Shown piece after piece: positions 1 through 11,053 of a stretch of DNA of 64,000 nt. The translations under genes were made by a program, and so were the position numbers. Under the pieces are notes generated by a model, which did not search any database, was not told where the DNA came from, and saw nothing but the letters and a program-made list of their open reading frames with translations. The stretch is taken from NCBI RefSeq assembly GCF_900110575.1, contig NZ_FOEF01000018.1, positions 1 to 64,000 on the forward strand, read 5' to 3'. This DNA comes from Amycolatopsis saalfeldensis. Its GTDB lineage: Bacteria > Actinomycetota > Actinomycetes > Mycobacteriales > Pseudonocardiaceae. Within the stretch, counting starts at the first letter, position 1. Every line of letters begins with the position of its first letter.

Positions 1-2
1 TC

Positions 3-1507
<1,505 letters not shown>

Positions 1508-3638
1508 TGTCGAGCGCCTCGGCGGTGTAACCCCTCAGCCTGGCCACGTTCAGCGCATCCTCGGCGTGCGCCCGAGCCGAAGCCCGCTCCCCCTTGGCGA
1601 GGGCGGCCTCCGCGAGCGTGCGTCCGGCCATGATGCGCTCACGGTGCCAGCCGCCCTTCGCCGCGAGGTCCACCACCTCCAGCAACCAGGAAACCCCGTC
1701 GTCGAGGGCGCCGTCTTCGACCGCCTTCCGCCCGCGCCACAAGAGGACCTTCGCCCGATTGCCAGGCTCACTGTCCAGGAAGCCCGACGCCTCAGCCAGC
1801 AGCTCGGCCGCCTCCGCGGGACGCGCGACCTTGGCCAGGTGCATCCGGGCCAACGCCAGCCGACGATCAACGCCCAGCTGCTCGGCGAGGCCGAGGTTGA
1901 GCCGCAACCGCTCCTCCGCCGCGGCGAGGAGCCGCTCCGCCTCTTCCGGCTGGGCATGGGCGGACGCCTCGAAATACGCCAGCCCCAGCGACTCCACGGC
2001 CGTCGCCCTGGCTTCCACCGAGTTCGCCAGCTCGGCCAGCTCCGCGGCGCGGCCATGGTGCTCGTACGCAGTCGCCCAATCCCGGCGCTGCGCCGCGGCG
2101 AACCCCAGCTGCGTCAGCAGGATCGACTCGGCGAGCGGGGAGTTCCAGGCCCGTGCGGCGGACACGGCGTCCTGGTTGACCGCGACCATCTCGGCCGGAT
2201 AGCCGCCGTCCTTGTGCTCCGCCCACAACGCGAGCGCCAGCCGGCAGACGTCCTCGAGCGCTCCCTCCTGGTACGCGGTTTCCGCCGCGGCCACGAGGTT
2301 CAGCCGTTCGGTCCGGAGCCACTTCTGTGCCCTGTCCCGGTCACGCCCGTCCGGCACGAAACCGGGCCAGAGCTGCCCGGCCCAGCCCCGGTCCAGCGCG
2401 TTCTCGGCGATCTCGAGGGCAGACTTCGCGTAGTACGCCACCACCTTCGCCGGCAGGTCCGCCCCCAGGGTGCCGGCGTGCAGCCGGGCCAGGTCGGCCA
2501 TCCGGTACCGGTCGGCACCCATCGGCTCGACCAGCTTGGCGGCCACGAGATGGCCGACCGCGTCTTCGGCGTCGTCGATGTCCAAGCCCAGCACCGCCAT
2601 CAGGGTTTCGAGGGCGACATCACCGTCGCCGGGGTGCGCGCCGAAGATCCGGTAGCAGGCCTGCGCGTCCTCGGGCAGCCGGTCGTACGCGACGTCGAAC
2701 ACCGGGCTCGCGAGGCTGCCCTTCCGGCGGATCCGGCCGATCAGCCGTTCCAGCGTCCAGTTCGGCGATTCGGCCAGCATCGCCCCCGCGACCGTCAGCT
2801 CGGCCGCGGAACCTGCGCAGATCCGGATCAGTTCGTTGCGCGGCTGTGACTCGGCATCAAGCCGCTCGACTCCCACCAGCTCGGCGAGCACCCCGTGGGC
2901 CGCCTCGTCGCTCAGCGGATCCAGCTCCACTTCTTGCGCCGAATGCCGGGTCTTCAGCTCGGTCAGCCGACCCGCCTCGACGACCAGCACCATCGACCCG
3001 GCCCCGGCCGGCAGGAGCGCACGGACTTCGGTGGCGCTCATCGCGTCGTCGACCAGCAGCGCGAGCCGCTGCTTCCCGGTCCAGGCCCGCCACATCGCGG
3101 ACCGGCCCTCCAAGCTCTGCGGCCACTGCTGCGGCGTATACCCGGCGAGCGCCAGGAGATCGGCGAGCACATCCGTAACCGGCCGACGCCCCAGCCGCAC
3201 CGGGAAGACCCCGTCGTCGAACAACTCCTGGTTGCGGAACGCCCAGCACTCGCACAACGTGCTGCGCCCACTGCCCGGCACCCCCCGCACGATCGCGATC
3301 CCCACCCCGCCCCCGGCCTCGGCCTCGGCCCGAACCCGGCTCAACTCGGCGAGCTGCCGCTCGTTGTTCCGATAGTGCCGCGGCGGCTCCAGCACCTGAA
3401 CCGGCGGCACCACCTGCAGCGCCGGCTGCTGGAAGTGCACGCCGCCGTAGACGTCCCGGCCCTGGAACACACTGCCGGCCGAACCGTCGAAGAAGTTTCC
3501 CTCGCTCATCGCTCCCCAACTCCGAACTCGTCCACCCAGGCTACCCGAGCTGTCACAATCCGTGTTGCTCTCTTCACCGGCCGCCGGGGGACGCTAGGAT
3601 TCGCCCGGTCATTTCGAGAACGGCTTGGTAGATTTGAA

Positions 3639-5237
3639 TTGAGCAGCGAAGAAGAAAATGAGCAAAGCAGATGGGATACACACGCCTCGATTACGGTCCT
3701 CTGCGTCGCCCGCACCGGGGCCTCGGCGATCAGGCTGCTCGAAATCTGCCGGACTTTTCAAGATGACCTGCGATTCCGCTTTGTTTTCACCGTGCACCAC
3801 GGCTCCGAGTTCGGCGACGGTGTCGAGGCACTGCTGTCTCGCGCGGGAGCTCGGCTGTACCCCTGGGACAAGATCGCGAGCTCGGGCTACGTTCTGACCC
3901 TGACGGCGAGCGAGAACATCGGTTTCACCTCTCTAAGCGGACCGGTCCTGGTCTTCCAGCACGGGGTCGGTTTCCACAAGTACGTGCCCGATTCCGAATC
4001 CAGCGGTGACCGGCTGTCCGGTCTGGTTCCCGAGGCTGCGCTGAAATCCGGCCAGGTCCGGATGGCGATTTCCCATCCATCCCAGGAAGTACAGCTGCGG
4101 GCGGCGAATCCGGCGACCGCCGGGACGACGGTGCTGATTGGTGACTCCCAGTTCGAGCAACTGCTGGACAGCGCCGGTCACCGCGGGCACTACCGACGGA
4201 TCCTCGGCCTGGGCGATCGCCGTTTCGTACTGCTGAGCTCGACCTGGAAGAAGGGCTCGCTGTTCGGAACCCGCCCGCACCTGCCCACGGAAACCCTCGC
4301 GGCCATGCCGCACGACGAAACAGCCGTCGGGTTGGTCCTGCACCCCAATATCTGGAGCAAGTACGGGCCTCTTCAGTTGCGCGCCTGGTACGACGGGGCC
4401 AGGAAGGCCGGGCTGCTGCTCTTTCCACCGGAGCTGGGCTGGCAAGCAGCGCTCATCGCGGCGGATCTGGTGGTTGGTGACCACGGTTCGGTAAGCCTGC
4501 TGGCCGCGGCGGTCGGAAAGCCGGTGCTGCTCGCGGCCTCCGGCGACGAGGTCGTGCCCGGCACCAGCGCCGAACTGCTCTGTGAACAGGCCACTCGGCT
4601 ACGCCGCGATCAGCCGCTGCGTCCCCAGTTGGAAGCAGCCGGATCGCAGCCGTGGCAGGAACTACTCGCCGAGCGGACCTTCGCCCACGCTCAGACCGCG
4701 ATCTCACGACTGCATGCGCTCGTCTACGAAACGCTGGGACTGTCACCACGGCCGGCCCCGCAACTGCGCGCCGCCGACCCGGAGACCCGGCCGTCACCAG
4801 TGCTGGCGTTCACCACCTACCCGGATCTCACCGGCGCCGACGCCATCACACTCCACCGTTTTCCCCGTGCGGTGGAGCAATGGAAGCCCGAACCCGGCCG
4901 GGCGCCGGCTGACCTGCTGCACACGGTCGTCGACGAACGCGAGACCAACGTCGGCCGGATCGGCGAAGCCCTGGTGCTGGTCCGATCCACAGTGGACAAT
5001 GAGCCGGAACAGTGGTGCCGGGCCACGCTGCGCCGTTACCCGCGCTGCGAGCTGGCTGCGGCCGCGACTCGCGACGGCTGTGTCGCCATCGCCCCCGACG
5101 GTGAAGCTGTCACGGCGACCGGAACAGCCGACACCGCCGCACTGGCCTCGACCCTCTACGCCTGCCGGGGCACCACGGACCGCACCGTTTCACTGCGCCT
5201 CGGCCGTGCCGTCACCACTGTTGTCATCCGGCACTGA
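3639..5237 (+). CDS. GT-B-like (TagF-like) protein, second copy
   Basis: About 532 residues, and the intact paralog of the frame-split gene at the left edge. The N-terminal half has PWDKI and HGVGFHKY. The C-terminal half has SSTWKKGSLFG, LHPNIWSKYGPLQLR, a P.ELGWQAA segment and VVGDHGSVSLLAAAVGKPVLLA-type sequence, the pattern of a GT-B nucleotide-sugar or CDP-alcohol transferase or epimerase fold. Where the first copy carries the heptanucleotide tract, this copy has a short Ser/Asp linker. The start is uncertain: TTG 3639 is chosen because similarity begins soon after it, but no clear Shine-Dalgarno is seen. The 3' end overlaps the convergent STAND gene by 48 bp. The open frame reaches far upstream only as a shadow of the first STAND gene. 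Confidence 0.75.
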   Translation: MSSEEENEQSRWDTHASITVLCVARTGASAIRLLEICRTFQDDLRFRFVFTVHHGSEFGDGVEALLSRAGARLYPWDKIASSGYVLTLTASENIGFTSLSGPVLVFQHGVGFHKYVPDSESSGDRLSGLVPEAALKSGQVRMAISHPSQEVQLRAANPATAGTTVLIGDSQFEQLLDSAGHRGHYRRILGLGDRRFVLLSSTWKKGSLFGTRPHLPTETLAAMPHDETAVGLVLHPNIWSKYGPLQLRAWYDGARKAGLLLFPPELGWQAALIAADLVVGDHGSVSLLAAAVGKPVLLAASGDEVVPGTSAELLCEQATRLRRDQPLRPQLEAAGSQPWQELLAERTFAHAQTAISRLHALVYETLGLSPRPAPQLRAADPETRPSPVLAFTTYPDLTGADAITLHRFPRAVEQWKPEPGRAPADLLHTVVDERETNVGRIGEALVLVRSTVDNEPEQWCRATLRRYPRCELAAAATRDGCVAIAPDGEAVTATGTADTAALASTLYACRGTTDRTVSLRLGRAVTTVVIRH

Positions 5238-7259
5238 CCGAGCCAGCTCACCGGCCCGGAGGCTGCCGAGCTGCCGATACAGCTCGATCGCCCGCTTCAG
5301 GTGCGCCCTGGCCCGGTCCGGTTCACGTTCGGCCAGCTCCCGGTACAACAACTCCCGAGCGTCGGCCTCATAGGAGTACAGCCCGCTGCGTTCAAAGGCG
5401 TCCACAGCTTGCTCCACCGCTTCGAGCCCTAGCTGGTCATCGGAAAGCTTCAGCCGCAGCTTCCCGATGGCCAGCAACGCGCGCGCCGCCATCCGTGGAT
5501 CTTCGTTGGCAGCGAACCACTGGTGCGCCGTCTCGAGTTCGCTCAGGCCGGCCGCATCGGCGAGCGAGTCGCCGAGGAACATCCGGGCCAGCGCGACTCC
5601 TCGCAGCTCGCCGGCCTGCTCGTTCAGCTCGATCGAAAGCCGGTACGCCGCCTGCGCCGCTTCCGGCTGCCCGGACTTGTCCAGGTAACGACCCTGGAAC
5701 TCACGCACGGAAGCCCGCAGCACCGGAGGCCCCTCGAGATCGGCCAGCTCGATCGACCGGTTCACCAGTTCTTCCGCCTCCGCGAACCGTTCCAGGTCCG
5801 ACAACGGACGGGAGGCGACGCTCGAAAGCCTCGCCTCGGCCGGGACGTTGCCCGCCGCGCGCGCCGCCTCGGCCCCGTGCAGGGCGACCTGCAGTGAATC
5901 GGCATGCCGCTTGCGGTTGAAGTAGTACGCCGTGAGTGATTCCGCGAGCTGCCAAGCCGGGTCCGGCAGGCCGATCTCCATCGCGATCGCCTGTATCTCG
6001 TGCAGCGTCCGCCGGTGCAGCTCGAACCAGGCCAGCGCCGCGGCGTTCCGTTCTTCCTTCGTCCCGGTGAACGGGTCCGTGGTCTCCGGCGCGGCTGCCA
6101 CCCGGAACCGCGGCCCCAGCACGGCGACATCCGCGTGATAGGCGACGTCGCGGAAATTCACGACCACCCGCTGCAAGGCTTCGTGCTGCTCTTCGACGCC
6201 GGCCCGCGCGGCGCACACCTGCGCGTGATCGCGCACGAGCGGATGCAGGACGTACTGACCGTCCTCGTCGTCGAGGATCCGGAGCGAAACCAGCTCGGCC
6301 AGCGCGTCGGAAGCCTCGACCGAGTCGAGCGCGGCCAGCATCCCGGCCGTCTCGGCGGAGATCCCGCCCGCCGGGTACGCGCCGAGGAGCCGGTACATCC
6401 GCTGGGCCTCGCGGCCGGCCGCCTGGTAGGTCGCCTCGAACACCGACTCGCCCTTCTTACTGCCTTGCCACACCTTCATCAGCTCGTCCCGCGATTTCCG
6501 GAGCCGCTCGCGCAACGACTCCAGGGTCGGGCAGCGCTTGGCCAGAACGAGATTCGCCGCCTGCTCCAGCGCCTGTGGCAAGCCGCCGCAGTGCGCGAGC
6601 ACCTCGTCTTCGACGTCGATTTCCACACCGCTGAGCCACCCGAACAACTCGGCGGCCTGCTCCGGCGCGAGCGGCTCCAGCTTGATCGTCTCGCCGCCGA
6701 CGGCCCGGACGCGCACCTGTGCCTCCACCCGGCCGGCGGCCAGCACCACGCTGCCCTCGCCCCCAGGCAACAGCGCCAGAACCTGCTCCGCCTCGGTGAC
6801 GTTCTCTACGAGCAGAAGGCATTCCCGCTCGGCCGACCGGCTACGCCACCATGCCGGCAGCTCCGAATCCGGCGGCATGACCTGCTCGTCGACCCCCACC
6901 GACCGCAGCAATCCGCGCAACGCCGACGAAACCACCTGTTCCCCGTCAACCAGACCGGTCGACAAATCCACATACAGCTGCCCACCGGAAAACCTGGAAG
7001 CCATCCGCCGGGACACGTACCGGGCCACCGCCCGCCGCCCCACCCCGCTCAACCCGTCGAGCACAAACAGCGGCGCCGACCCGTCCACACACCGCCGAAT
7101 CTCCCGATCCCGCCCCACCAGCCGCCCCACCGCCCGCGGCAACTCCCGCGGCACCATCCGCTCAGGCACCGACGCAGCCATCGTCACCTGCCCGACGTAG
7201 TTGGCCTGGACCACCGAAGACCCGCCGGACACCTCGCCGACCTCGTTGCGCCCCTCCAC
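5190..7259 (-). CDS. STAND (NB-ARC-type) NTPase-like protein with TPRs, second copy
   Basis: About 689 residues from GTG 7259, chosen because a GAGGGG site lies 7-8 bases upstream and the N-terminus then starts with a GSSVVQANYVGQV motif like that of the first STAND protein. A longer open frame to 7373 adds a hydrophobic segment upstream of this ribosome site and is less likely. The P-loop position reads GLSGVGRRA (about 69-77): both the lysine and the Ser/Thr are missing, and Walker B has Glu in place of Asp (LLLVEN). A GGLPQAL motif, typical of NB-ARC proteins, is kept. The C-terminal 330 residues are TPR-like helical repeats. Nucleotide binding may be lost or altered. The gene is convergent with the second GT-B-like gene. 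Confidence 0.8.
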   Translation of the reverse strand: MEGRNEVGEVSGGSSVVQANYVGQVTMAASVPERMVPRELPRAVGRLVGRDREIRRCVDGSAPLFVLDGLSGVGRRAVARYVSRRMASRFSGGQLYVDLSTGLVDGEQVVSSALRGLLRSVGVDEQVMPPDSELPAWWRSRSAERECLLLVENVTEAEQVLALLPGGEGSVVLAAGRVEAQVRVRAVGGETIKLEPLAPEQAAELFGWLSGVEIDVEDEVLAHCGGLPQALEQAANLVLAKRCPTLESLRERLRKSRDELMKVWQGSKKGESVFEATYQAAGREAQRMYRLLGAYPAGGISAETAGMLAALDSVEASDALAELVSLRILDDEDGQYVLHPLVRDHAQVCAARAGVEEQHEALQRVVVNFRDVAYHADVAVLGPRFRVAAAPETTDPFTGTKEERNAAALAWFELHRRTLHEIQAIAMEIGLPDPAWQLAESLTAYYFNRKRHADSLQVALHGAEAARAAGNVPAEARLSSVASRPLSDLERFAEAEELVNRSIELADLEGPPVLRASVREFQGRYLDKSGQPEAAQAAYRLSIELNEQAGELRGVALARMFLGDSLADAAGLSELETAHQWFAANEDPRMAARALLAIGKLRLKLSDDQLGLEAVEQAVDAFERSGLYSYEADARELLYRELAEREPDRARAHLKRAIELYRQLGSLRAGELARSVPDDNSGDGTAEAQ

Positions 7260-7371
7260 ACAGCCACCCCTCACACTAAGTGACCGCCACTCTACCGAGA
7301 CCCCCGTCACAAAAACACCCAGCAAGAAGCCCACAAACCCGCCCAGACCGACCCGGCACCTGTCACCAGGC

Positions 7372-7480
7372 ACGGGCGCCCCGCGCCCAATGCCGGTCCC
7401 GGCCCTACCTCACCTCGGGCGCAGGCGCTCCGCGCCTTATGCCCTCACCCCAGGCGAGGGCGCCCCGCGCCCTACGCCGA
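7372..7480. repeat. three copies of a GC-rich GGGCGCCCCGCGCC-type repeat
   Basis: The stretch between the second STAND gene and tRNA-Leu holds no gene. Near-identical GGGCGCCCCGCGCC cores recur at about 7373, 7418 (variant) and 7463, spaced about 45 bp, each followed by a short AATGCC, TTATGCC or TACGCC. Function unknown. Confidence 0.55.
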
Positions 7481-7511
7481 CCCCCGCTGGTTCCGCCACC
7501 TGCCGCACCGT

Positions 7512-7536
7512 GGGGGTCCGGGGGCTCGGCCCCCGG
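7512..7536. repeat. REP-like GGGGGTCCGGGGGC hairpin
   Basis: GGGGGTCCGGGGGC followed by CTCGGCCCCC can fold on itself. A very similar sequence starts at 36538 near tRNA-Ala and a weaker copy lies at 31045, so this is a dispersed repeat. It lies just beyond the terminator of tRNA-Leu. Confidence 0.55.
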
Positions 7537-7563
7537 GGCGAGGAACTCCCTCCCCAACGGGAA

Positions 7564-7597
7564 AGAGGCCCCTTCCGCGCAAGCGGGAGGGGCCTCT
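7564..7597 (-). terminator. hairpin terminator of tRNA-Leu
   Basis: A 15-bp stem with one G-T pair (AGAGGCCCCTTCCGC and its partner) and a GCAA loop, 9 bases beyond the 3' end of tRNA-Leu. Confidence 0.75.
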
Positions 7598-7605
7598 GAA
7601 CACGG

Positions 7606-7688
7606 TGGGCGAGGAGGGAGTTGAACCCTCACGTCCTTTCGGACACACGGACCTGAACCGTGCGCGTCTGCCATTCCGCCACTCGCCC
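7606..7688 (-). tRNA. tRNA-Leu (CAG anticodon)
   Basis: The minus strand folds as a class II tRNA. The 7-bp acceptor stem is GGGCGAG/CTCGCCC. The anticodon stem CACGG/CCGTG has loop TTCAGGT, giving anticodon CAG (leucine CUG). A long variable arm has TCCGAAAGGA, and the T arm is GAGGGTTCAACTCCCTC. CCA is not encoded. The same tRNA sits upstream of fhaA in related genomes. Confidence 0.95.
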
Positions 7689-7818
7689 GAGTTGCTTCTC
7701 TCTGACAGCCAGCAAAGCTTAGCAGCCGGTTTTCGCGGGTTTCAGCGGGGGCCGTGTCGAGGCTTCCTCTCCCGGATAGGATCGGGGCGGAAGCACACGT
7801 GTGAGGAGGTAGTCCCCG

Positions 7819-9087
7819 GTGGGTCGCGTAGAGCGCTTCGACAGGCGACTCGAGAACCTCGTGGGGAATACCTTCGCGCGCATGTTCGGTGGCAACGTCG
7901 TCACGCAGGAAGTGGCGGTCGCGCTCGAGAGAGAAGGCGAGGAGAACGTTCGTGAGCTGGCAGGCGGTCGGCAGCTCGCCCCGAATCACTACATCGTGTC
8001 CTTGGGGCAAGCTGACCACGAACGCATGGCCGGCGACGAGCAGCGGGTCACCGGGGTTCTCGCGAAAGCCGTGGCGGAACACCTCGCCGAGCACGGCTGG
8101 GACACCTATGGTGACGTCGTCGTATCACTCGAGCGCAACGAGGCGCTGCATACTGGACAGTTCAAGACCCGTTCGTCCGTCGATCCCGACGCCCGCGCGA
8201 GTGGGGCCGGTGGCTCGTCACGGTCGGCACGACCCAGCAACGCAGGAGACCCAGCAATGAGCCAGCCCCCCGGCTACGGCCAATACGACCAGGGTGACCC
8301 GTACGGCCAGCAGGGCCAGTACGGCTACGGACAGCAGGGTGGCCAGCAGCCCGGGTACGACCAGGGTTACGGCCAGCAGGGCGGCTATGACCAGCAGGGT
8401 TACGGCCAGCAGCAACCCGGCTACGACCAGTACGGCCAGCCCCAGACGGGCGGTCAGCAGCAGCCCGGTTACGACCAGGGCTACGGCCAGCAGCCCCAGG
8501 GCGGCGGCTACGACCAGGGCTATGGCCAGCAGCCCCAAGGCGGCGGTTACGACCAGGGTTACGGCCAGCAGCCTCAGGGCGGCGGCTACGACCAGGGTTA
8601 CGGCCAGCCCCAGCAGGGCGGCTACGACCAGCAGGGTTACGGCCAGCAGCAACCCGGTTACGACCAGTACGGCCAGCCCCAGCAGGGTGGCGGCTACGAC
8701 CAGTACGGCCAGCAGGCGGCGTACGGCCAGCCGGCCGCGGACCCGTATGCCCAGGGCGGCGGGTACGGCCAGCCGGGTGCTCCCGCGGCCGGGCGCGCGC
8801 TGGCGGCGAGCCTTCAGCTCGACGACGGCTCCAACCGCACCTACTCGCTGAAGCAGGGCGGGAACGTGGTGGGCCGGGGCCAGGACGCGGACTTCCGGCT
8901 GCCCGACACCGGGGTCTCACGCCGTCATCTCGAGATCACCTGGGACGGCCAGAGCGCCACGCTCGCCGACATCGGTTCCACCAACGGGACCACGGTGAAC
9001 GGGACTCCGGTGCAGACCTGGCAGCTCGCCGACGGCGACGTGATCCGGGTGGGGCACTCCTCACTGGTGTTCCGAACCCAGGGCTGA
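7819..9087 (+). CDS. fhaA: FhaA, DUF3662/FHA-domain protein of the cell-growth operon
   Basis: A 422-residue protein. Residues 1-120 form the DUF3662 domain (starts GRVERFDRRLENLVGNTFARM), residues about 150-320 are a GYGQQ/GYDQG low-complexity region, and residues 335-420 are an FHA domain with VGRGQDADFRLPD, SRRHLEI and GSTNGTTVNG. FHA domains bind phosphothreonine. In mycobacteria FhaA is bound by phosphorylated PknB and the MviN pseudokinase and tunes peptidoglycan synthesis at the pole. The GTG 7819 start has GAGGAGG ten bases upstream. It heads the overlapping fhaA-pknB gene set. Confidence 0.93.
   Translation: MGRVERFDRRLENLVGNTFARMFGGNVVTQEVAVALEREGEENVRELAGGRQLAPNHYIVSLGQADHERMAGDEQRVTGVLAKAVAEHLAEHGWDTYGDVVVSLERNEALHTGQFKTRSSVDPDARASGAGGSSRSARPSNAGDPAMSQPPGYGQYDQGDPYGQQGQYGYGQQGGQQPGYDQGYGQQGGYDQQGYGQQQPGYDQYGQPQTGGQQQPGYDQGYGQQPQGGGYDQGYGQQPQGGGYDQGYGQQPQGGGYDQGYGQPQQGGYDQQGYGQQQPGYDQYGQPQQGGGYDQYGQQAAYGQPAADPYAQGGGYGQPGAPAAGRALAASLQLDDGSNRTYSLKQGGNVVGRGQDADFRLPDTGVSRRHLEITWDGQSATLADIGSTNGTTVNGTPVQTWQLADGDVIRVGHSSLVFRTQG
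8270..8770 (+). repeat. GYGQQ/GYDQ coding tandem repeats in fhaA
   Basis: About 170 codons of imperfect repeats, mostly GYGQQPQGGGYDQ-like units of 12-14 residues with nearly identical codons (CAGGGCGGCGGCTACGACCAG). Length may differ between strains. The region is rich in Tyr, Gly and Gln. Confidence 0.9.
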
Positions 9088-9188
9088 CCGACCGACGGTG
9101 ACGGGGTTCCCGCAGAATTGTCGTGCGGGGGGATCCGCGGTGCGCGTGCACCGCGGCTTGCAGGCAGAGTCGGGAGCGGACACAACAA

Positions 9189-9650
9189 GTGCCAGAGCTG
9201 GTCGTTCAACTCACCAGAGTGGGCTTTCTCGTGCTGCTCTGGCTCTTCGTGTTCGCCGCACTGCGGGTCGTGCGCTCGGACCTGTACGCCGCTTCGGGCC
9301 TGCGGGTCCAGGTGCCGACTTTCCGCCGTAACAAAGAGAAGAAGCCGCGGGGCAGCAAGGCCCCGCAACAGCTGCTCGTGACCCACGGGGCGCTGACGGG
9401 CACCCGCATCGCGCTCGACGGGCGGCCGATCCTGATCGGCCGCGCGGACGACTCGACGCTGGTGCTCGACGACGACTACGCGTCGACCCGGCATGCCCGG
9501 ATCGCCCTGCGCGGTGAGGATTGGTACGTGGAAGATCTGGGCTCGACGAACGGGACCTACCTCGACCGGGCTAAGGTCACTGCACCCCTCCGGGTCCCGC
9601 TCGGAGTCCCCATCCGGATCGGCAAGACGGTGATCGAGCTTCGCCCATGA
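9189..9650 (+). CDS. fhaB: FhaB (FipA-type) membrane FHA protein
   Basis: A 153-residue protein starting at GTG 9189 (VPELVVQLTRVGF), matching the known start of mycobacterial FhaB (a V/LQLTRAGF N-terminus). One transmembrane helix spans residues about 10-28. The cytoplasmic FHA domain has LIGRADDSTLVL, DDYASTRHARI and GSTNGTYLDRAKV, and ends in IELRP. FhaB recruits phosphorylated partners to the septum. The ATG of pstP overlaps its stop by 4 bp, so the two are probably translated together. The open frame to 9123 is an unlikely extension. Confidence 0.93.
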   Translation: MPELVVQLTRVGFLVLLWLFVFAALRVVRSDLYAASGLRVQVPTFRRNKEKKPRGSKAPQQLLVTHGALTGTRIALDGRPILIGRADDSTLVLDDDYASTRHARIALRGEDWYVEDLGSTNGTYLDRAKVTAPLRVPLGVPIRIGKTVIELRP

Positions 9651-11053
9651 CTCTCGTCCTCCGCTACGCAGCCCGCAGCGACCGTGGCCTGGTTCGTTCG
9701 AACAACCAGGACTCCGTGTACGCCGGCCCCCGCCTGCTCGCGCTCGCCGATGGAATGGGCGGCCACGCGGCCGGTGAGGTGGCCAGCAAGGTCGTCATCG
9801 CCTCGCTCGCCCCCCTCGACGACGACGAGCCGGGCGACGACCTGCTCGCCCAGCTCCGGGAGGCGGTGTCGAACGGCAACGGCGCCATCGCCGAACTCGT
9901 CTCCCAGGACCCGGACCTGGACGGCATGGGCACCACGCTCACCGCCGTCCTGTTCGCCGGCACCCGCCTCGGGCTGGTGCACGTCGGCGACTCACGCGCC
10001 TATCTGCTGCGCGGGGGGCAATTCGCGCAGATAACCCGTGACGACAGCTTCGTGAACGAGCTGCTGGAACAGGGCCGCATCACGCCCGAGGAGGCGGCGG
10101 TGCACCCCCAGCGGTCGCTGCTGCTCAAGGCACTGACCGGCCACGAGGTGGAGCCGAGCCTGACCGTACGCGAGGCGCGCGCCGGCGACCGGTACCTCAT
10201 CTGCTCCGACGGCCTGTCCGGCATGGTCTCCGACGAGACCATGGCCGAGGCCGTGTTGATCAAGGACCCGCAGGACTGCGCGGACCGGATGATCGAGCTG
10301 GCGCTCAAGGGCGGTGGCACGGACAACGTCACCGTGATCATCGCCGACGTGGTCGACGTCGACTTCGGCGACGACGCCCCGATCGTGGGCGGCGCTGCGG
10401 GTGACGGCAGCGACGAGCGGCACCAGGGCGACTCGCCCGCCGCGCGCGCACGGGCGCTGACCCAGCCGCCGCCTCCGCAGCGGACCGAGCCGCAGCAGCT
10501 CGAAGAGGACCCGAAGGCCAAGCGCCGCAAGCGGTTCCGCTGGCTGGTCGGCATCGTCGTGGTGCTGGTGGTGCTGGCCGCGGCGGCGATCGCGACCCGG
10601 TATTTCGTGCTCAGCCAGTATTACGTCGGTGAAGGGCCGGACGAGGAGGTCGTGATCTACCGCGGCGTCCCCGGCAGCATCCTCGGCATCCAGCTGCACA
10701 GCTTCGAGCAGGGCTCGTGCCCGCCGGGCCAGCTGTGCACGGACAAGCTGCGCGTGCCGGCCCTGCAGGAGGACGCGCGGATCGCGGTGCGCAACGGCGT
10801 CAAGCGCGAGAGCCTGGACGACGCGCGCAAGTACATCGACGACTTCCTGCGCCTGAACAAGCAGCTGACCGACTGCAAGCCGGTCGCGCCTCCGGGCGGC
10901 ACGACCTCGGGGGTGCCGACGGCGCCCGGCGGCCCGCCCTCGCCGAGTACTTCCCCGTCGGCCCCGGCCGGCAGTGTGCCGCCGTCGGCGAACCAGCCTG
11001 CGGGGAGGGACTGCTCGACGTCGAGTACGGCGCCGACAGGGGGCGGTAACTGA
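9647..11053 (+). CDS. pstP: PstP, PP2C-family Ser/Thr protein phosphatase
   Basis: A 468-residue membrane protein. The catalytic domain (about 5-240) has the metal-binding PP2C motifs ADGMGGHAAGE, GMGTTLTAVL, HVGDSRAYLLR, SDGLSGMVSD and GGTDNVTVII. A cytoplasmic linker precedes one transmembrane helix at about 298-320, and a roughly 145-residue external part ends in Pro/Ser/Thr-rich sequence. PstP reverses PknA and PknB phosphorylation, including on FhaA/FhaB and cell-wall enzymes. It overlaps fhaB by 4 bp and rodA by 1 bp. Confidence 0.94.
   Translation: MTLVLRYAARSDRGLVRSNNQDSVYAGPRLLALADGMGGHAAGEVASKVVIASLAPLDDDEPGDDLLAQLREAVSNGNGAIAELVSQDPDLDGMGTTLTAVLFAGTRLGLVHVGDSRAYLLRGGQFAQITRDDSFVNELLEQGRITPEEAAVHPQRSLLLKALTGHEVEPSLTVREARAGDRYLICSDGLSGMVSDETMAEAVLIKDPQDCADRMIELALKGGGTDNVTVIIADVVDVDFGDDAPIVGGAAGDGSDERHQGDSPAARARALTQPPPPQRTEPQQLEEDPKAKRRKRFRWLVGIVVVLVVLAAAAIATRYFVLSQYYVGEGPDEEVVIYRGVPGSILGIQLHSFEQGSCPPGQLCTDKLRVPALQEDARIAVRNGVKRESLDDARKYIDDFLRLNKQLTDCKPVAPPGGTTSGVPTAPGGPPSPSTSPSAPAGSVPPSANQPAGRDCSTSSTAPTGGGN

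Noticed and set aside
7260..7373. N-terminal extension of the second STAND protein with a hydrophobic segment
   Set aside because: A good ribosome site precedes GTG 7259, and the tag motif shared with the first STAND protein begins right after it.
7372..7480. Spaced GC-rich repeats considered as a CRISPR array
   Set aside because: Only three imperfect units, spacers are not unique-sized, and no cas genes are present.
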